From Pseudorhodoferax sp. Leaf274 (GTDB lineage: Bacteria; Pseudomonadota; Gammaproteobacteria; Burkholderiales; Burkholderiaceae_C), in the NCBI RefSeq assembly GCF_001422445.1, contig NZ_LMNA01000025.1:125061-189060 (forward strand): a DNA stretch of 64,000 nucleotides. Reading direction: 5' to 3'. Made by a program: the position numbers and the translations under genes. The notes under the pieces are model-generated. The model was not told the origin of the DNA. It did no database searches and saw nothing but the letters and a program-made list of their open reading frames with translations. Of this stretch, positions 26,377 through 38,202 are shown piece by piece. Positions within the stretch are counted from its first letter, which is position 1. Each line of letters opens with the position of its first letter.

Positions 26377-29356
26377 AGTGCAGCCGGCGGGTCCGGTTCT
26401 GCTCGAACAGGTCGACCTGCAGCACCGCGTCGTCGGTGCGTTCCAGCGAGGCCGTGTAGCGCGCCACTTCGGCGTCCTCGATGAAGCTGGCGGACGACGA
26501 GGCCGCCAGCAGCCGCTCGGCCGACTGCGGCCGGGCAATCGCATAGCCCTGCACGTAGTCCACGCCGATCTCCACCAGGGTGCGCACGGTGGCCAGGTCT
26601 TCCGCCCATTCGGCCACGGTGCGCATGCCCAGGTTGCGGCCCAGGTTCACGATGGCCTCGACGATGGCCACGTTCGCCGGGTGCTTGTTCATGTTGACGA
26701 TGAAGCTGCCGTCGATCTTGAGCAGGTCGGCCGGCAGTTCCTTGAGGTAGGAGAACGAGGTGTAGCCGGCGCCGAAGTCGTCCAGCGCCACCTTGGCGCC
26801 ATAGCTGCGTACCTTGTCGATGAAGCGCCGCGTGTTGTCCAGGTCGTGCAGCGCCACGCTCTCGGTGATCTCGAAGCACAGGAAGCTGGCCACGTGGATG
26901 TTCTGCGCCAGCAGGGTGTAGACGTCGTTCATGAACTTCTCGTCGTTGAGCGAGGCGCCCGACAGGTTCATGCACACGAAGCGCGTGTTGCGCAGCCGCG
27001 TGAGGTGGGTGTTGAGCCAGGTCAGCGTGGCCGACAGCACCCAGCGGTCGATCACGCCCATGCGGCCGCTGTTCTCGCCGGCGGCGATCACGCGTTCGGT
27101 CGGCACCAGCTTGCCGTCCTCGCCCCGCATGCGCAGCAGCACCTCGAAGTTCAGCGAGGCGTGCGGCGCGGACAGCGACATGATGGGCTGCATCTGCAGG
27201 AACAGGCCGTCGGTCGCGCGGCCGCCCGAGAGCCGCTCGACCAGCTGCAGCTCCGCATGGTGGTCCTGGAACGCCTGCGCGTTCTTCTCGTAGACCACCA
27301 GGCCTTCGTTGTGGCGCGTCTTGGCCTCGCGGCAGGCCCGGTCTGCGGTGGACACCGCGTCCTTGAAGCGCGTGCCGGGGCTGACCTCGATCAGCCCGAT
27401 GGAGCCGCGCACGTGGAAGGCCTTGTCGCCCACCCGGTAGGGCGTGCCGCCGATGGCCGAGACGATGCCCTGGCAGATCACGGCGGCCAGCGGCATGCGC
27501 GTGTCGGGCATCAGGATCAGGAACTCGTCGCCGCCCATGCGGCCCAGCGCCATGCTGCCCGACAGCATGTTGCCCACGCGCGCGCAGACCTGCTGCAGCA
27601 CCTCGTCGCCGGCGTTGTGGCCGAACAGGTCGTTGATGAGCTTGAAGCGGTCCAGGTCCAGGTAGGCCAGGGCCAGCGGATGGCTGGCGTTCATGTCGAG
27701 CAGTGCGCGTTCGAGTTCGCGCTCGATGCCGCGGCGGTTGAGCACCTTGGTCAACGCGTCGTTGTTGGCCATGAACTGCAGTTCCTCGGTCGCGCGCGAG
27801 GAGTCGGTCACGTCCTGCAGCGAGCCTTCGACCTTGTCGCGCGCCCGCGCGGCCTTGACCAGGAAGCGCTTGTGCACGTTGCCGCCGTCCGGCTTGCGGC
27901 CGCGCAGTTCGAGCGACACGTTGTCCTGCGCCTGCAGCAGCTGCAGCAGCTGCTGCCAGGCGCCGTCGTGGAAGTAGCGGTCCCAGGCTTCGCGGCCGGG
28001 CGCCAGCACGTCGGCGACCAGCATGGCGCGCAGGGCCGGGTTGGCGCTGGTGAAGCGGCCCTGCAGGTCCAGCGTGAACAGGCCGATGGGCATGGCCTCG
28101 AAGGTGTGCTCCAGCTGGGCCTGCGCTTCCAGCCGCTGGTTGTGTTCCTGGCGCATCTGCTCGGCAATGGCCAGCGAGGCGAGCAGGCTGGACGACAGTG
28201 CCGCCGTCACGCTGTTGACGGCGCCGATCAGGCCGCGCATGCCCATCGCGGCGGAGGCCACCTCGTACAGGCTGGCGGCCAGTGTCACGGCGAGCGAGGC
28301 GCTGTACCACATGGCCACGCGCGAGCGCGTGCGGTACAGGATCAAGCCCAGGAACACCACCAGCACACAGGTGTTCAGCCCGGTGGCGGCCCAGATGAAG
28401 GGCAGGGCGGTGGCGTAGGGCAGCGTGGCCGCAGCCAGCAGCAATGGCGGACAGCTCCACTGCGCGAACTGCAGCAGACGGGTGTTGCCGACTTTGGCGA
28501 GGTCGTCGCGGAACAGTTCGCGGAACAGCGTGATGGTCAGCGTGTAGTACAGCGCCATGGTCATCAGCCGGATGCGGGGAAGCCAGTCGGGCGGAACGGT
28601 GCGGCCCAGCCATTGCGTGTCCCATCCGGCCGACAAGGCGCCCATGCGCAGGTTGACCAACAGCCACACGGCGAAGAGCACGTACAGGCTGCTGCGGTTG
28701 ATCAATGCAGTCGTGAGAACGAACAAGCCCAGAACGATCAGGCCGCCGTCCAGCAAGCCGGCATTGCGGTGGAACTCCTGCACGGAAGCCTGCAAGGCGC
28801 TGGCGGGCCAGGCCGTCACGCTGACGCGAGCCGGCCCGACGTAACGGCTGTTGCACAGCAAGGTGCGCGGTTGCCCGGCCGCCACGAGCGACAGGCCGAA
28901 GCCGGCCTTCACCGGCGCCATCTCGCCTTCGCTTTCGCTGCGGGTGACCCGCCCCAGCGGTCGCAGGGTCTCGGCGTTCCAGCAGCTCAGCTCACTGGCA
29001 TGGCGGGAGCCGAACTCGACCGCCGAACCAGCCAGGTCCACGCCCTGGGCAGCCAGTGGCACCAGCAGCCAGAACGTCTGCTCGGACAGTTGGGTGTCGA
29101 GCAGCTCGGTGGAAGCAGGCTGCTTGTGCAGGCGGGCCAGCGCCTGGCGCGGTTCGAGCACCTCGTTGCCTGACGGCGGCAGGACGCGGAACTGCAGCAC
29201 CCGCGCGCCGGGCGCTTCGTAATGGCTGGACCAGCCCCACAAGGCCATGGCCGACAGCAAGGCGATCAGCACAGGCATGGCGTGCGTGCCCGTGGCCACC
29301 AATCCCTTGTCCAGAACGCCGTGCAGCCTGCGCAAGGCCGCGCGAATGCTTGTCAT
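26375..29356 (-). CDS. Membrane GGDEF-EAL protein with 7TM sensor and PAS domain
   Basis: 993 aa. N-terminal TM (about 27-42), a periplasmic domain to about 200, then seven hydrophobic segments (about 205-400) in the 7TMR-DISM style, a PAS-like domain (about 425-535), a GGDEF domain (GGDEF at 608-612) and an EAL domain. The cyclase motif is intact but lacks the RxxD inhibitory site. The EAL motif reads EVL with its Glu at 738; later EAL residues are kept (NLSG, EITES, DDFGAGY, KIDGSF, VQGY). So both c-di-GMP synthesis and hydrolysis look possible. The net activity cannot be told from sequence. Signal: unknown periplasmic ligand. Confidence 0.92.
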   Translation of the reverse strand: MTSIRAALRRLHGVLDKGLVATGTHAMPVLIALLSAMALWGWSSHYEAPGARVLQFRVLPPSGNEVLEPRQALARLHKQPASTELLDTQLSEQTFWLLVPLAAQGVDLAGSAVEFGSRHASELSCWNAETLRPLGRVTRSESEGEMAPVKAGFGLSLVAAGQPRTLLCNSRYVGPARVSVTAWPASALQASVQEFHRNAGLLDGGLIVLGLFVLTTALINRSSLYVLFAVWLLVNLRMGALSAGWDTQWLGRTVPPDWLPRIRLMTMALYYTLTITLFRELFRDDLAKVGNTRLLQFAQWSCPPLLLAAATLPYATALPFIWAATGLNTCVLVVFLGLILYRTRSRVAMWYSASLAVTLAASLYEVASAAMGMRGLIGAVNSVTAALSSSLLASLAIAEQMRQEHNQRLEAQAQLEHTFEAMPIGLFTLDLQGRFTSANPALRAMLVADVLAPGREAWDRYFHDGAWQQLLQLLQAQDNVSLELRGRKPDGGNVHKRFLVKAARARDKVEGSLQDVTDSSRATEELQFMANNDALTKVLNRRGIERELERALLDMNASHPLALAYLDLDRFKLINDLFGHNAGDEVLQQVCARVGNMLSGSMALGRMGGDEFLILMPDTRMPLAAVICQGIVSAIGGTPYRVGDKAFHVRGSIGLIEVSPGTRFKDAVSTADRACREAKTRHNEGLVVYEKNAQAFQDHHAELQLVERLSGGRATDGLFLQMQPIMSLSAPHASLNFEVLLRMRGEDGKLVPTERVIAAGENSGRMGVIDRWVLSATLTWLNTHLTRLRNTRFVCMNLSGASLNDEKFMNDVYTLLAQNIHVASFLCFEITESVALHDLDNTRRFIDKVRSYGAKVALDDFGAGYTSFSYLKELPADLLKIDGSFIVNMNKHPANVAIVEAIVNLGRNLGMRTVAEWAEDLATVRTLVEIGVDYVQGYAIARPQSAERLLAASSSASFIEDAEVARYTASLERTDDAVLQVDLFEQNRTRRLH

Positions 29357-29517
29357 GTTGTCCGATTCCGCTCAAAACCCACCGACACGGGGGCGTGGCC
29401 TGATTGACCACAAATTGAAACAAATTATGAGCGTATTCGATCAGAAATGCGCAAGTGAGGCGCTCTCGGAGCCACCGTGTTGTGAAATCGACGGCCCAAT
29501 TCATGAAAAGTGCGGCG

Positions 29518-30282
29518 CTACATGGCCATCCGTGGCGTGGGCGTTGCGAAGTTGCCACCCCACGCAGACTTGGCGGGGGCGGGTCCTCCAAGATCAATGT
29601 CCAGATGGTGCGTGCGGAAAATGAAGTCGAACAACGGGTGCCGGTTGGCCGCCCAGCGCTCCTCTGCCGTCCCGACCTCGAAGGAGAGGATGCGGTGTGG
29701 CAAATTACCGACATGCGGCAGTGGGATATAGCCACGAGCAGGGTCCACGTCCGAGAACAGCAGGCGTTCGTACTGCCTGTCGATGGGCGTGCGGGCGGAA
29801 ATCACCATCCATTCGATCTGCTGCTGCACGCAGTACAGATAGAACGCCTTGAACAGGATGGTCTTCACCGCCCTGCCTTGCACCCGTTCGCCGACACCGA
29901 GCCGTGTCGCCTCGGCCAGTGGGCGCGAGCGCAACCAGTCGGGCAGATCGACGGATTGCTCGAGCGTCAATGGGCGATGGGCATTGGTCTGGATGCGCAT
30001 CGTGCCCAAGGGCGAGCCGTCCAGCTTGGATTCGGCCAACAGCACCACCACACCGTCCATGGTGTCGTAGGCCTCCGGAGCGCGCAGGCTCTCGGCGAAC
30101 ACCGGCACGTGGCGCGCGTAGGCGCTGTGGCGCACGTGCACGGCCTTGTGCAGGTCGGCCTCGGACCGCACGACGCGCACGCTGAAGGGCAGCCGTTCCG
30201 CCTGCATGGGCAGGGCCAGCAGTTCCTGAGTGCGCGACCAGCCAGAAGGCGCCGACCGACCTTGGTGTTCATTCAGATTCAC
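29518..30282 (-). CDS. FeeM/LuxI-like GNAT N-acyltransferase (probable N-acyl amino acid synthase)
   Basis: 254 aa, GTG start with GGAGG at 30289-30293. Resembles FeeM-type N-acyl amino acid synthases and related acyltransferases that share the LuxI autoinducer-synthase fold. Visible pointers: RVVRSEADLHKAVHVRHSAY at the N terminus, LGTMRIQTN strand, EATRLGVG (compare E-SRF in LuxI), and ILFKAFYLYC helix. It could make a lipid-amino acid from acyl-ACP, or act in exopolysaccharide/exosortase systems; no such neighbours here. GC is lower than surrounding genes by eye. The gene stands alone between GGDEF-EAL and tex. Confidence 0.6.
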   Translation of the reverse strand: MNLNEHQGRSAPSGWSRTQELLALPMQAERLPFSVRVVRSEADLHKAVHVRHSAYARHVPVFAESLRAPEAYDTMDGVVVLLAESKLDGSPLGTMRIQTNAHRPLTLEQSVDLPDWLRSRPLAEATRLGVGERVQGRAVKTILFKAFYLYCVQQQIEWMVISARTPIDRQYERLLFSDVDPARGYIPLPHVGNLPHRILSFEVGTAEERWAANRHPLFDFIFRTHHLDIDLGGPAPAKSAWGGNFATPTPRMAM

Positions 30283-30358
30283 AGCAATCCTCCCCAGCCG
30301 GCCCGCGCTGCAACCATTGCCCGCCTGGACCCGCCCTTACCTGTGAGTGAATGTAAAT

Positions 30359-30378
30359 TTCTGTTTTCGGTAACAGAA
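30359..30378. promoter_or_regulatory. Palindrome resembling a LexA (SOS) box
   Basis: TTCTGTT-TTCGGT-AACAGAA, perfect 7-bp arms, containing CTGT-N8-ACAG, the core of the proteobacterial LexA box. It lies 77 bp upstream of the FeeM-like start on the minus strand and 128 bp upstream of tex. The centre (TTTCGGTA) is less AT-rich than in typical SOS boxes, so this is a candidate only. Confidence 0.35.
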
Positions 30379-30505
30379 GTCCCGGTTTGGATGAAGCGTT
30401 TGTAGGTGTTTCGGAGACAAAACATCCATTGAACGGTGGATGCCAGGGACCGCAAAAGCCTATGGCAAACTGCCGCCCCTTCTCCCTCTGCAACCGTTTC
30501 CCAGG

Positions 30506-32872
<2,367 letters not shown>

Positions 32873-32912
32873 CGCCACCACCGCGAAGAACCGCGCAGGA
32901 CGAACATCGACC

Positions 32913-33719
32913 ATGCCGGCGACCACAGCGCAGGAACTGCCCAGCAGCCCCAAGCTGGTGGCGCTGCTGCTGACCGAACTGGCCCGGCAGGCGCCCGACC
33001 TGCGCCGCACCAGCCAGCTGTTCTGCGGCGACCCGGCCCTGGCCATGCGGCTGCTGCGGCTGGCCAATGCCGTGCACCGCGAGGACACGCGCGGCGTGAT
33101 CAGCGTGGCGCAGGCGCTGGCGCTGCTGCCGACCGAGGCACTGCGCCCGCTGGCGCAAGCCGCAGCGCTGGCCAGCGGGCCGAACGCCGCGCCGGGGCTG
33201 TCGCTGCCGCAGTTCTGGCGCTTCAGTCTGCAGGTGGCCAAGCTGGCGCGTGCGCTGGCGGCCAGCGTGCGCCAGAACCAGGCGGTGGCCTACAGCGCCG
33301 GCCTGCTGCACGCCGTGGGCGAGCTGGCGCTGCACGCCACGGCACAGGATGGCATGGCCTCCGTCAACCTGGTCGCCGGCCTGTGCGACGTGCGGCGCGC
33401 CAAGCTGCAGCAGCGCATGCTGGGCACGACCTATGCCGAAGCCGGCGCCACGCTGGCGCAGCAGTGGCAGTTTCCCGGCCCGCTGGTGGACGCGCTGCGC
33501 TACCAGATCGCGCCCTTCGACAACGAGGTCTACGAGCCGCTGGCCGGCCTCGTGCACCTGGCGGCATGGCGCGCACGGGCCCAGGCATCGGGCTACGACG
33601 AGCGCGCGCTGGCCACCAGCTTTCCGGGCGAGGTGGGGCTGGCGCTGGGCCTGGACATCGACATGGTGCTGCAGCAAGACCCGATCGACTGGGGCGGCGG
33701 CAGCGCCACCTACACCTGA
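32913..33719 (+). CDS. HDOD domain protein
   Basis: 268 aa with a single HDOD domain (metal-independent HD-related output domain). Visible: SSPKLVALLLTELARQAPDLRR, MRLLRLANAV, GVISVAQALALLPTEALRPLA, SAGLLHAVGELAL. The HD catalytic pair is lost (HAVGEL), as in all HDOD proteins, so a regulatory/scaffold role is likely, often in c-di-GMP or stress signalling. Its stop overlaps the start of the next gene (TGATG), implying translational coupling. Confidence 0.88.
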   Translation: MPATTAQELPSSPKLVALLLTELARQAPDLRRTSQLFCGDPALAMRLLRLANAVHREDTRGVISVAQALALLPTEALRPLAQAAALASGPNAAPGLSLPQFWRFSLQVAKLARALAASVRQNQAVAYSAGLLHAVGELALHATAQDGMASVNLVAGLCDVRRAKLQQRMLGTTYAEAGATLAQQWQFPGPLVDALRYQIAPFDNEVYEPLAGLVHLAAWRARAQASGYDERALATSFPGEVGLALGLDIDMVLQQDPIDWGGGSATYT

Positions 33720-34687
33720 TGCACAAGAACCCGCAAGACCTGTTGACGCCGACCATGCGCGGCGTGATCGACCGCATGCACCGTGCCGGACGCCCGCCGC
33801 TGCACAGCCTGCCGCCCGCCCAGGCGCGTGCGGCCTATGCGCTGGGCGCCGGCGTGCTGGACATCCCGCTGCGGCAACTGCCGCGCGTGCAGGATCTGGC
33901 GCTGCCCACGCGCGACGGCCAGACGCTGCCGGCACGGCTGGTGGCCCCCGGCACCGGGGCGCCGCTGCCGGTGCTGCTGTATCTGCACGGCGGCGGCTTC
34001 ACGATCGGATCGGTGGCGACGCACGACACGCTGTGCCGCGAACTGGCCCACCAGGCCGGCTGCGCGGTGCTGTCGCTGGACTACCGGCTGGCGCCCGAGC
34101 ACCGATTTCCGACCGCCCAGGACGATGCCTGGGACGCCCTGCAGTGGCTGGCCGCGCATGGTGCGGCGCTGGGCCTGGACACCACGCGGCTGGCCGTCGG
34201 CGGCGACAGCGCGGGCGGCACGCTGGCCGCGGTCTGTGCCATCGCCGCGCGCGACGCCGGCCTGCCGCTGGCCCTGCAGCTGCTGTTCTATCCGGGCTGC
34301 GCGGCGTTCCAGGACACGCCCTCGCACCAGCGCTTCGCCCGGGGCTTCGTGCTGGAGTCCGCCAGCATCGACTGGTTCTTCGACCAGGTGCAGCCCGACC
34401 GGCCGGCGCGGGCGGACTGGCGCTTCGCCCCGCTCAACGCGAGCGACGTGGACGGGGTGGCCCCGGCCTGGATCGGCCTGGCCGAATGCGATCCGCTGGT
34501 CGACGAGGGCGTGTTGTACGCCGACAAGCTGCGCGCCGCAGGTGTCGCGGTGGACCTGGAGATCTACCGCGGCGTGGTGCACGAATTCATCAAGATGGGC
34601 CGCGCGATCCCGCAGGCGCGCACGGCCCATGCCGACGCGGCGCGTGCGCTTGCCACCGCATTGCAGACCGCAGGAGACACACCATGA
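33719..34687 (+). CDS. Alpha/beta hydrolase, hormone-sensitive-lipase family
   Basis: 322 aa. Oxyanion motif HGGGF (LYLHGGGFTIGS), nucleophile in GGDSAGGTLA, acid in AECDPLVDEG, His in GVVHEFIKM: a complete HSL-type triad. Cytoplasmic (no signal). Likely hydrolyses short-chain esters. Coupled upstream to the HDOD gene (1-base overlap) and downstream to the thioesterase-GNAT gene (ATGA). Confidence 0.93.
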   Translation: MHKNPQDLLTPTMRGVIDRMHRAGRPPLHSLPPAQARAAYALGAGVLDIPLRQLPRVQDLALPTRDGQTLPARLVAPGTGAPLPVLLYLHGGGFTIGSVATHDTLCRELAHQAGCAVLSLDYRLAPEHRFPTAQDDAWDALQWLAAHGAALGLDTTRLAVGGDSAGGTLAAVCAIAARDAGLPLALQLLFYPGCAAFQDTPSHQRFARGFVLESASIDWFFDQVQPDRPARADWRFAPLNASDVDGVAPAWIGLAECDPLVDEGVLYADKLRAAGVAVDLEIYRGVVHEFIKMGRAIPQARTAHADAARALATALQTAGDTP

Positions 34688-35568
34688 AACGCCAGGACTT
34701 CCGCTTCTTCCACCGCCTGCGCGTGCGCTGGGTCGAGGTGGACATGCAGAAGATCGTCTTCAACGGCCACTACCTGATGTACTTCGACACGGCCGTCACC
34801 GCCTACTGGCGTGCGCTGGCGCTGCCATACGAAGAGGGCTTCACGGCGCTGGGTGGCGAGCTCTACGTGAAGAAGGCGACGGTGGAGTACCACGCCTCGG
34901 CGCGCAACGACGACCAGCTCGAGGTGGCGCTGAAGTGCGAGCACGTGGGCCGCAGCTCCATGCGCTTCGCCGGCGCGATCTTCCGCGGCAACCAGCTGCT
35001 CATCACGGGCGAGCTCATCTACGTCTTCGCCGACCCTGTGGAGCAGAAGTCCCGGCCGGTGCCGGACGCGTTGCGCGCGCTGCTGCTGGACTACGAGTCC
35101 GGCCAGCGCGTGACGCAGTTGCGGCTGAACAGCTGGGATGCGCTGCAGGCCGACGCGCGCCGCGTGCGCACCGAGGTCTTCATCGAGGAGCAGGGGATCG
35201 CGCGCGAGGACGAATGGGACGATGCGGACGCCACGGCCGTGCACGCCGTGCTCTACAACCGTCTGGACCAACCGCTGGCGACGGGGCGTCTGCTGCAGCA
35301 CGCGCCCGGCGTGGCCAAGGTCGGCCGCATGGCCGTGCGCCACATGCTGCGCGGCGCGAACCTGGGTGCCGAGATCCTGCAGGCGCTGGTGCAGGCGGCG
35401 GCTGCGCGCGGCGACCGCGAGGTCGTGCTGCATGCACAGCGCAGCGCCGAAGGCTTCTACCGCCGGCTGGGCTTTGCAGTGCGGGGCGAACCCTTCGACG
35501 AGGTGGGCATCGCCCACGTCGAGATGGTGCTGCCGCTCACGGCTCAGACGTCGGCCAGCAGGGCGTAG
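34684..35568 (+). CDS. Fusion: YbgC/FadM-type thioesterase + GNAT acetyltransferase
   Basis: 294 aa. Residues 1-about 135: 4-hydroxybenzoyl-CoA thioesterase-like hotdog domain (VRWVEVDMQKIVFNGHYLMY, with the catalytic Asp of the family in EVDMQ). Residues about 145-290: GNAT domain of the ElaA/YjcF type (RTEVFIEEQGIAREDEWDD, VGRMAVRHMLRGANLGAEIL as acetyl-CoA-binding loop, HAQRSAEGFYRRLGF). Most bacteria have the two as separate genes. An enzyme that handles acyl-CoA on one half and acetyl-CoA on the other is suggested. Its last 25 bases overlap the end of ygfZ on the other strand. Confidence 0.9.
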   Translation: MKRQDFRFFHRLRVRWVEVDMQKIVFNGHYLMYFDTAVTAYWRALALPYEEGFTALGGELYVKKATVEYHASARNDDQLEVALKCEHVGRSSMRFAGAIFRGNQLLITGELIYVFADPVEQKSRPVPDALRALLLDYESGQRVTQLRLNSWDALQADARRVRTEVFIEEQGIAREDEWDDADATAVHAVLYNRLDQPLATGRLLQHAPGVAKVGRMAVRHMLRGANLGAEILQALVQAAAARGDREVVLHAQRSAEGFYRRLGFAVRGEPFDEVGIAHVEMVLPLTAQTSASRA

Positions 35569-36497
35569 GGCAGGGGCTCCAGCCGCAGTGCAGGGCCGGC
35601 GGCGCTGCCGGCACGCAACTGGCCGGCCTCGGCGGCCGCGATCTGCACCGAGACCACCGCGTCCCAGCCGCCAGCAGGGTTCGCTGCGGCCTGCACCACG
35701 GTGCCGGTGGGTTGATCGGCCTCTCTGGCCTGGAACACCTCCTGGCCCGCCACGAGCTCGGCATCGGCATGCACAACGTAGGCGCGCCGCTTGAGCGTGC
35801 CGCGGAACTGGCTGCGTGCCACGATCTCCTGGCCCGGGTAGCACCCCTTCTTGAAGCTCACGCCGCCGACGGACTCGTAGTTCAGCATCTGCGGCACCAG
35901 CACCTCGAACAACGGCTGCGTGACCAGCACCACGCCGCTGCGCACCTCGGACAGCTGCCATTGCGCCAGCGGCAGTGCCGGCGCCGATGCCACGGCACCG
36001 GGCAGGGCGGCCTGCGCGGGCAGCACCAGCAGCGCACGCGGCTGGCCGTCCGCCGGGTACAGCGCCACCGCCACGCCGCCCGCCACGTCCTGGCGGTGCC
36101 AGGGCGCGGGGTTGCCGTCCATCAGCGCGGCCGCGCTGGGGCCGAGCGCGCCCAGCAGCTGGAACTCGTCGCTCGCGTCGCGCAGCTTGGCCTTGGTGCG
36201 CATCACGAACATGGACAGGCGCTTGAGCGTGGGCGCCAGCAGGTCGCGTGCGCAGACCAGCAGCACCTGGCCATCGGTCCAGCGCAGGCCGAAAAAGCTG
36301 GCCTGCATGCGGCCCTTGGGCGAGCAGAACGCGGCAAGGCGGGCCTGGTCGGGCGCGACCAGCACGAAATCCTGGGTCAGCTGGCTGTGCAGGAACTTGG
36401 CGGCTTCCTCGCCCTGGACGGCGATCACGCCCAGATGCGTCAGCGGCGCGAGGCCATTGCGGGTGTCGGGGGTGGGTTGCATGGGCTGAATTATCAT
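35544..36497 (-). CDS. ygfZ: Folate-binding protein YgfZ (Fe-S cluster repair)
   Basis: 317 aa, tetrahydrofolate-dependent protein supporting iron-sulfur enzymes such as MiaB. Signature KKGCYPGQE with the essential Cys is present. Start ATG 36497 (MIIQPMQ); AAGAG lies 5 bases upstream. An internal ATG at 36482 is possible. Divergent from mltG across about 35 bp, an arrangement I recall as common in Burkholderiales. The 3' end overlaps the thioesterase-GNAT gene. Confidence 0.93.
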   Translation of the reverse strand: MIIQPMQPTPDTRNGLAPLTHLGVIAVQGEEAAKFLHSQLTQDFVLVAPDQARLAAFCSPKGRMQASFFGLRWTDGQVLLVCARDLLAPTLKRLSMFVMRTKAKLRDASDEFQLLGALGPSAAALMDGNPAPWHRQDVAGGVAVALYPADGQPRALLVLPAQAALPGAVASAPALPLAQWQLSEVRSGVVLVTQPLFEVLVPQMLNYESVGGVSFKKGCYPGQEIVARSQFRGTLKRRAYVVHADAELVAGQEVFQAREADQPTGTVVQAAANPAGGWDAVVSVQIAAAEAGQLRAGSAAGPALRLEPLPYALLADV

Positions 36498-36532
36498 GGC
36501 CGGCTCTTGTTCTCCTGGCTTGTAGGGCTGCT

Positions 36533-37516
36533 GTGCGTCGTGGGCTGATGGTGTTGTTGGTGTTGGCCTGTGCTGCGGCAGCGGGCGCCTGGTGGTGGCT
36601 GGACCAGCCCTTGCGGCTGGCCCGTGCGCCGGTGGAACTGAACATCGCACCCGGCAGCAGCGCGCGTGCCATCGCCAGCGCAGCCACCGAAGCCGGCGTG
36701 CAGACGCCGGACTGGGCCCTGTTTGCCTGGTTCCGGCTGTCGGGCCAGTCGCGCCTGATCAAGGCCGGCAGCTACGAGTTCGCACCCGGGACCACGCCAC
36801 GCACGCTGCTCGACAAACTGGTGCGCGGCGAACAGGCGCTGCGCGCGGTGACCTTCGTCGAAGGCTGGACCTTCCGCCAGATGCGCCAGGCGCTGGCCCG
36901 GGCCGAGCGCATCAAGCCCGACAGCCGCGCGCTGGACGACGCGGCGCTGATGGCCGCGCTGGGCCGCCCCGGCGTGGCGCCGGAAGGGCGCTTCTTTCCC
37001 GATACCTACACCTATGCCAAGGACAGCAGCGACCTCGCCGTGCTGCGCCAGGCCCTGCAGGCCATGGACAGGCAACTGGAGGCGGCCTGGGGCCAGCGGC
37101 TGCCGGGCGTGGCGCTCAAGACCCCCGAGCAGGCCCTGGTGCTGGCGAGCATCGTCGAGAAGGAAACCGGCCGCGGCGAGGACCGCGCGGACATCTCCGC
37201 CGTCTTCCACAACCGGCTGCGCATCGGCATGCTGCTGCAGACCGACCCGACCGTGATCTACGGCATGGGCGAGCGCTTCGACGGCAACCTGCGGCGCAGC
37301 GACCTGCGCACCGACACGCCCTTCAACACCTACACGCGGCCCGGCCTGCCACCCACGCCGATCGCCATGCCGGGCGCGCGCTCCCTGCTGGCTGCGGTGC
37401 AGCCTTCCGATTCCAGCGCCCTGTACTTCGTGGCGCGCGGCGATGGCAGCAGCCATTTCAGCCAGTCGCTGGACGAGCACAACCGCGCCGTCAACCGTTA
37501 CATACGCGGGCGTTGA
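36533..37516 (+). CDS. mltG: Endolytic murein transglycosylase MltG
   Basis: 327 aa, YceG/MltG family, cuts nascent glycan strands and so sets their length. GTG start at 36533 is preferred: AGGG lies 5 bases upstream and the resulting N terminus (RRGLM...) gives a basic start before the TM helix (about residues 5-22). ATG at 36548 is the alternative. Catalytic Glu in [23 protein letters not shown] and [16 protein letters not shown] are family blocks. First gene of an operon with tmk 5 bp downstream. Confidence 0.94.
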   Translation: MRRGLMVLLVLACAAAAGAWWWLDQPLRLARAPVELNIAPGSSARAIASAATEAGVQTPDWALFAWFRLSGQSRLIKAGSYEFAPGTTPRTLLDKLVRGEQALRAVTFVEGWTFRQMRQALARAERIKPDSRALDDAALMAALGRPGVAPEGRFFPDTYTYAKDSSDLAVLRQALQAMDRQLEAAWGQRLPGVALKTPEQALVLASIVEKETGRGEDRADISAVFHNRLRIGMLLQTDPTVIYGMGERFDGNLRRSDLRTDTPFNTYTRPGLPPTPIAMPGARSLLAAVQPSDSSALYFVARGDGSSHFSQSLDEHNRAVNRYIRGR

Positions 37517-37521
37517 GCAGC

Positions 37522-38202
37522 ATGCACCTACCACGCGGCCTCTTCATCAGCTTCGAGGGCATCGATGGCGCCGGCAAGTCCAGCCACATCGCATCGTTGG
37601 CCGATGCCTTCCGCGCCCAGGGACGCACGGTGACCCAGACGCGCGAGCCGGGCGGTACGCCCGTGGCCGAGCGCCTGCGCGAACTCGTGCTGCACGAGGA
37701 CATGGATGCCTTGACCGAAGCCCTGCTGGTGTTCGCCGGGCGGCGCGACCACCTACGGCGCGTGATCGAGCCCGCGCTCGCACGGGGCGAGGTGGTGCTG
37801 TGCGACCGCTTCACCGACGCCACCTTTGCCTACCAGGGAGCGGGCCGCGGCTTCGACACCGGCGTGCTGGCTTCGCTGGAGCAATGGGTGCAGGCCAGCG
37901 AGGCCCTGCCGGCAGGGCAACTGCGCCAACCCGACATGACGCTGTGGTTCGAGCTTGCGCCCGAGGTGGCGGCGCAGCGGCTGGCCGCCGCGCGCACGCC
38001 CGACCGCTTCGAGGCCGAGCCGGCCAGCTTCTTCGCGCGCGTGCACGCCGGCTACGCGCAACGGGCCGCGGCGGCCCCCGCGCGCTTCGTGCGCATCGCG
38101 GCCGACGCCACGCGGCATGCGGTCTGGCAGCAGATCACGGCCGCCATGGTGCGGCGCGGCTGGCTGGCGATCATGGTGGCCGCGCAGGCGGGGCCACGAT
38201 GA
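37522..38202 (+). CDS. tmk: Thymidylate kinase
   Basis: Phosphorylates dTMP to dTDP. 226 aa. P-loop [13 protein letters not shown](F/Y) motif [26 protein letters not shown] for the thymidine pocket. The end of the gene overlaps holB by 4 bases (ATGA). A C-terminal tail of about 15 residues beyond the usual end is hydrophobic. Confidence 0.96.
   Translation: MHLPRGLFISFEGIDGAGKSSHIASLADAFRAQGRTVTQTREPGGTPVAERLRELVLHEDMDALTEALLVFAGRRDHLRRVIEPALARGEVVLCDRFTDATFAYQGAGRGFDTGVLASLEQWVQASEALPAGQLRQPDMTLWFELAPEVAAQRLAAARTPDRFEAEPASFFARVHAGYAQRAAAAPARFVRIAADATRHAVWQQITAAMVRRGWLAIMVAAQAGPR

Noticed and set aside
30440-30505. tex starting at ATG 30440
   Set aside because: Extra residues are Pro/Leu-rich and unlike Tex proteins, which begin at MLQKIF-type sequence.
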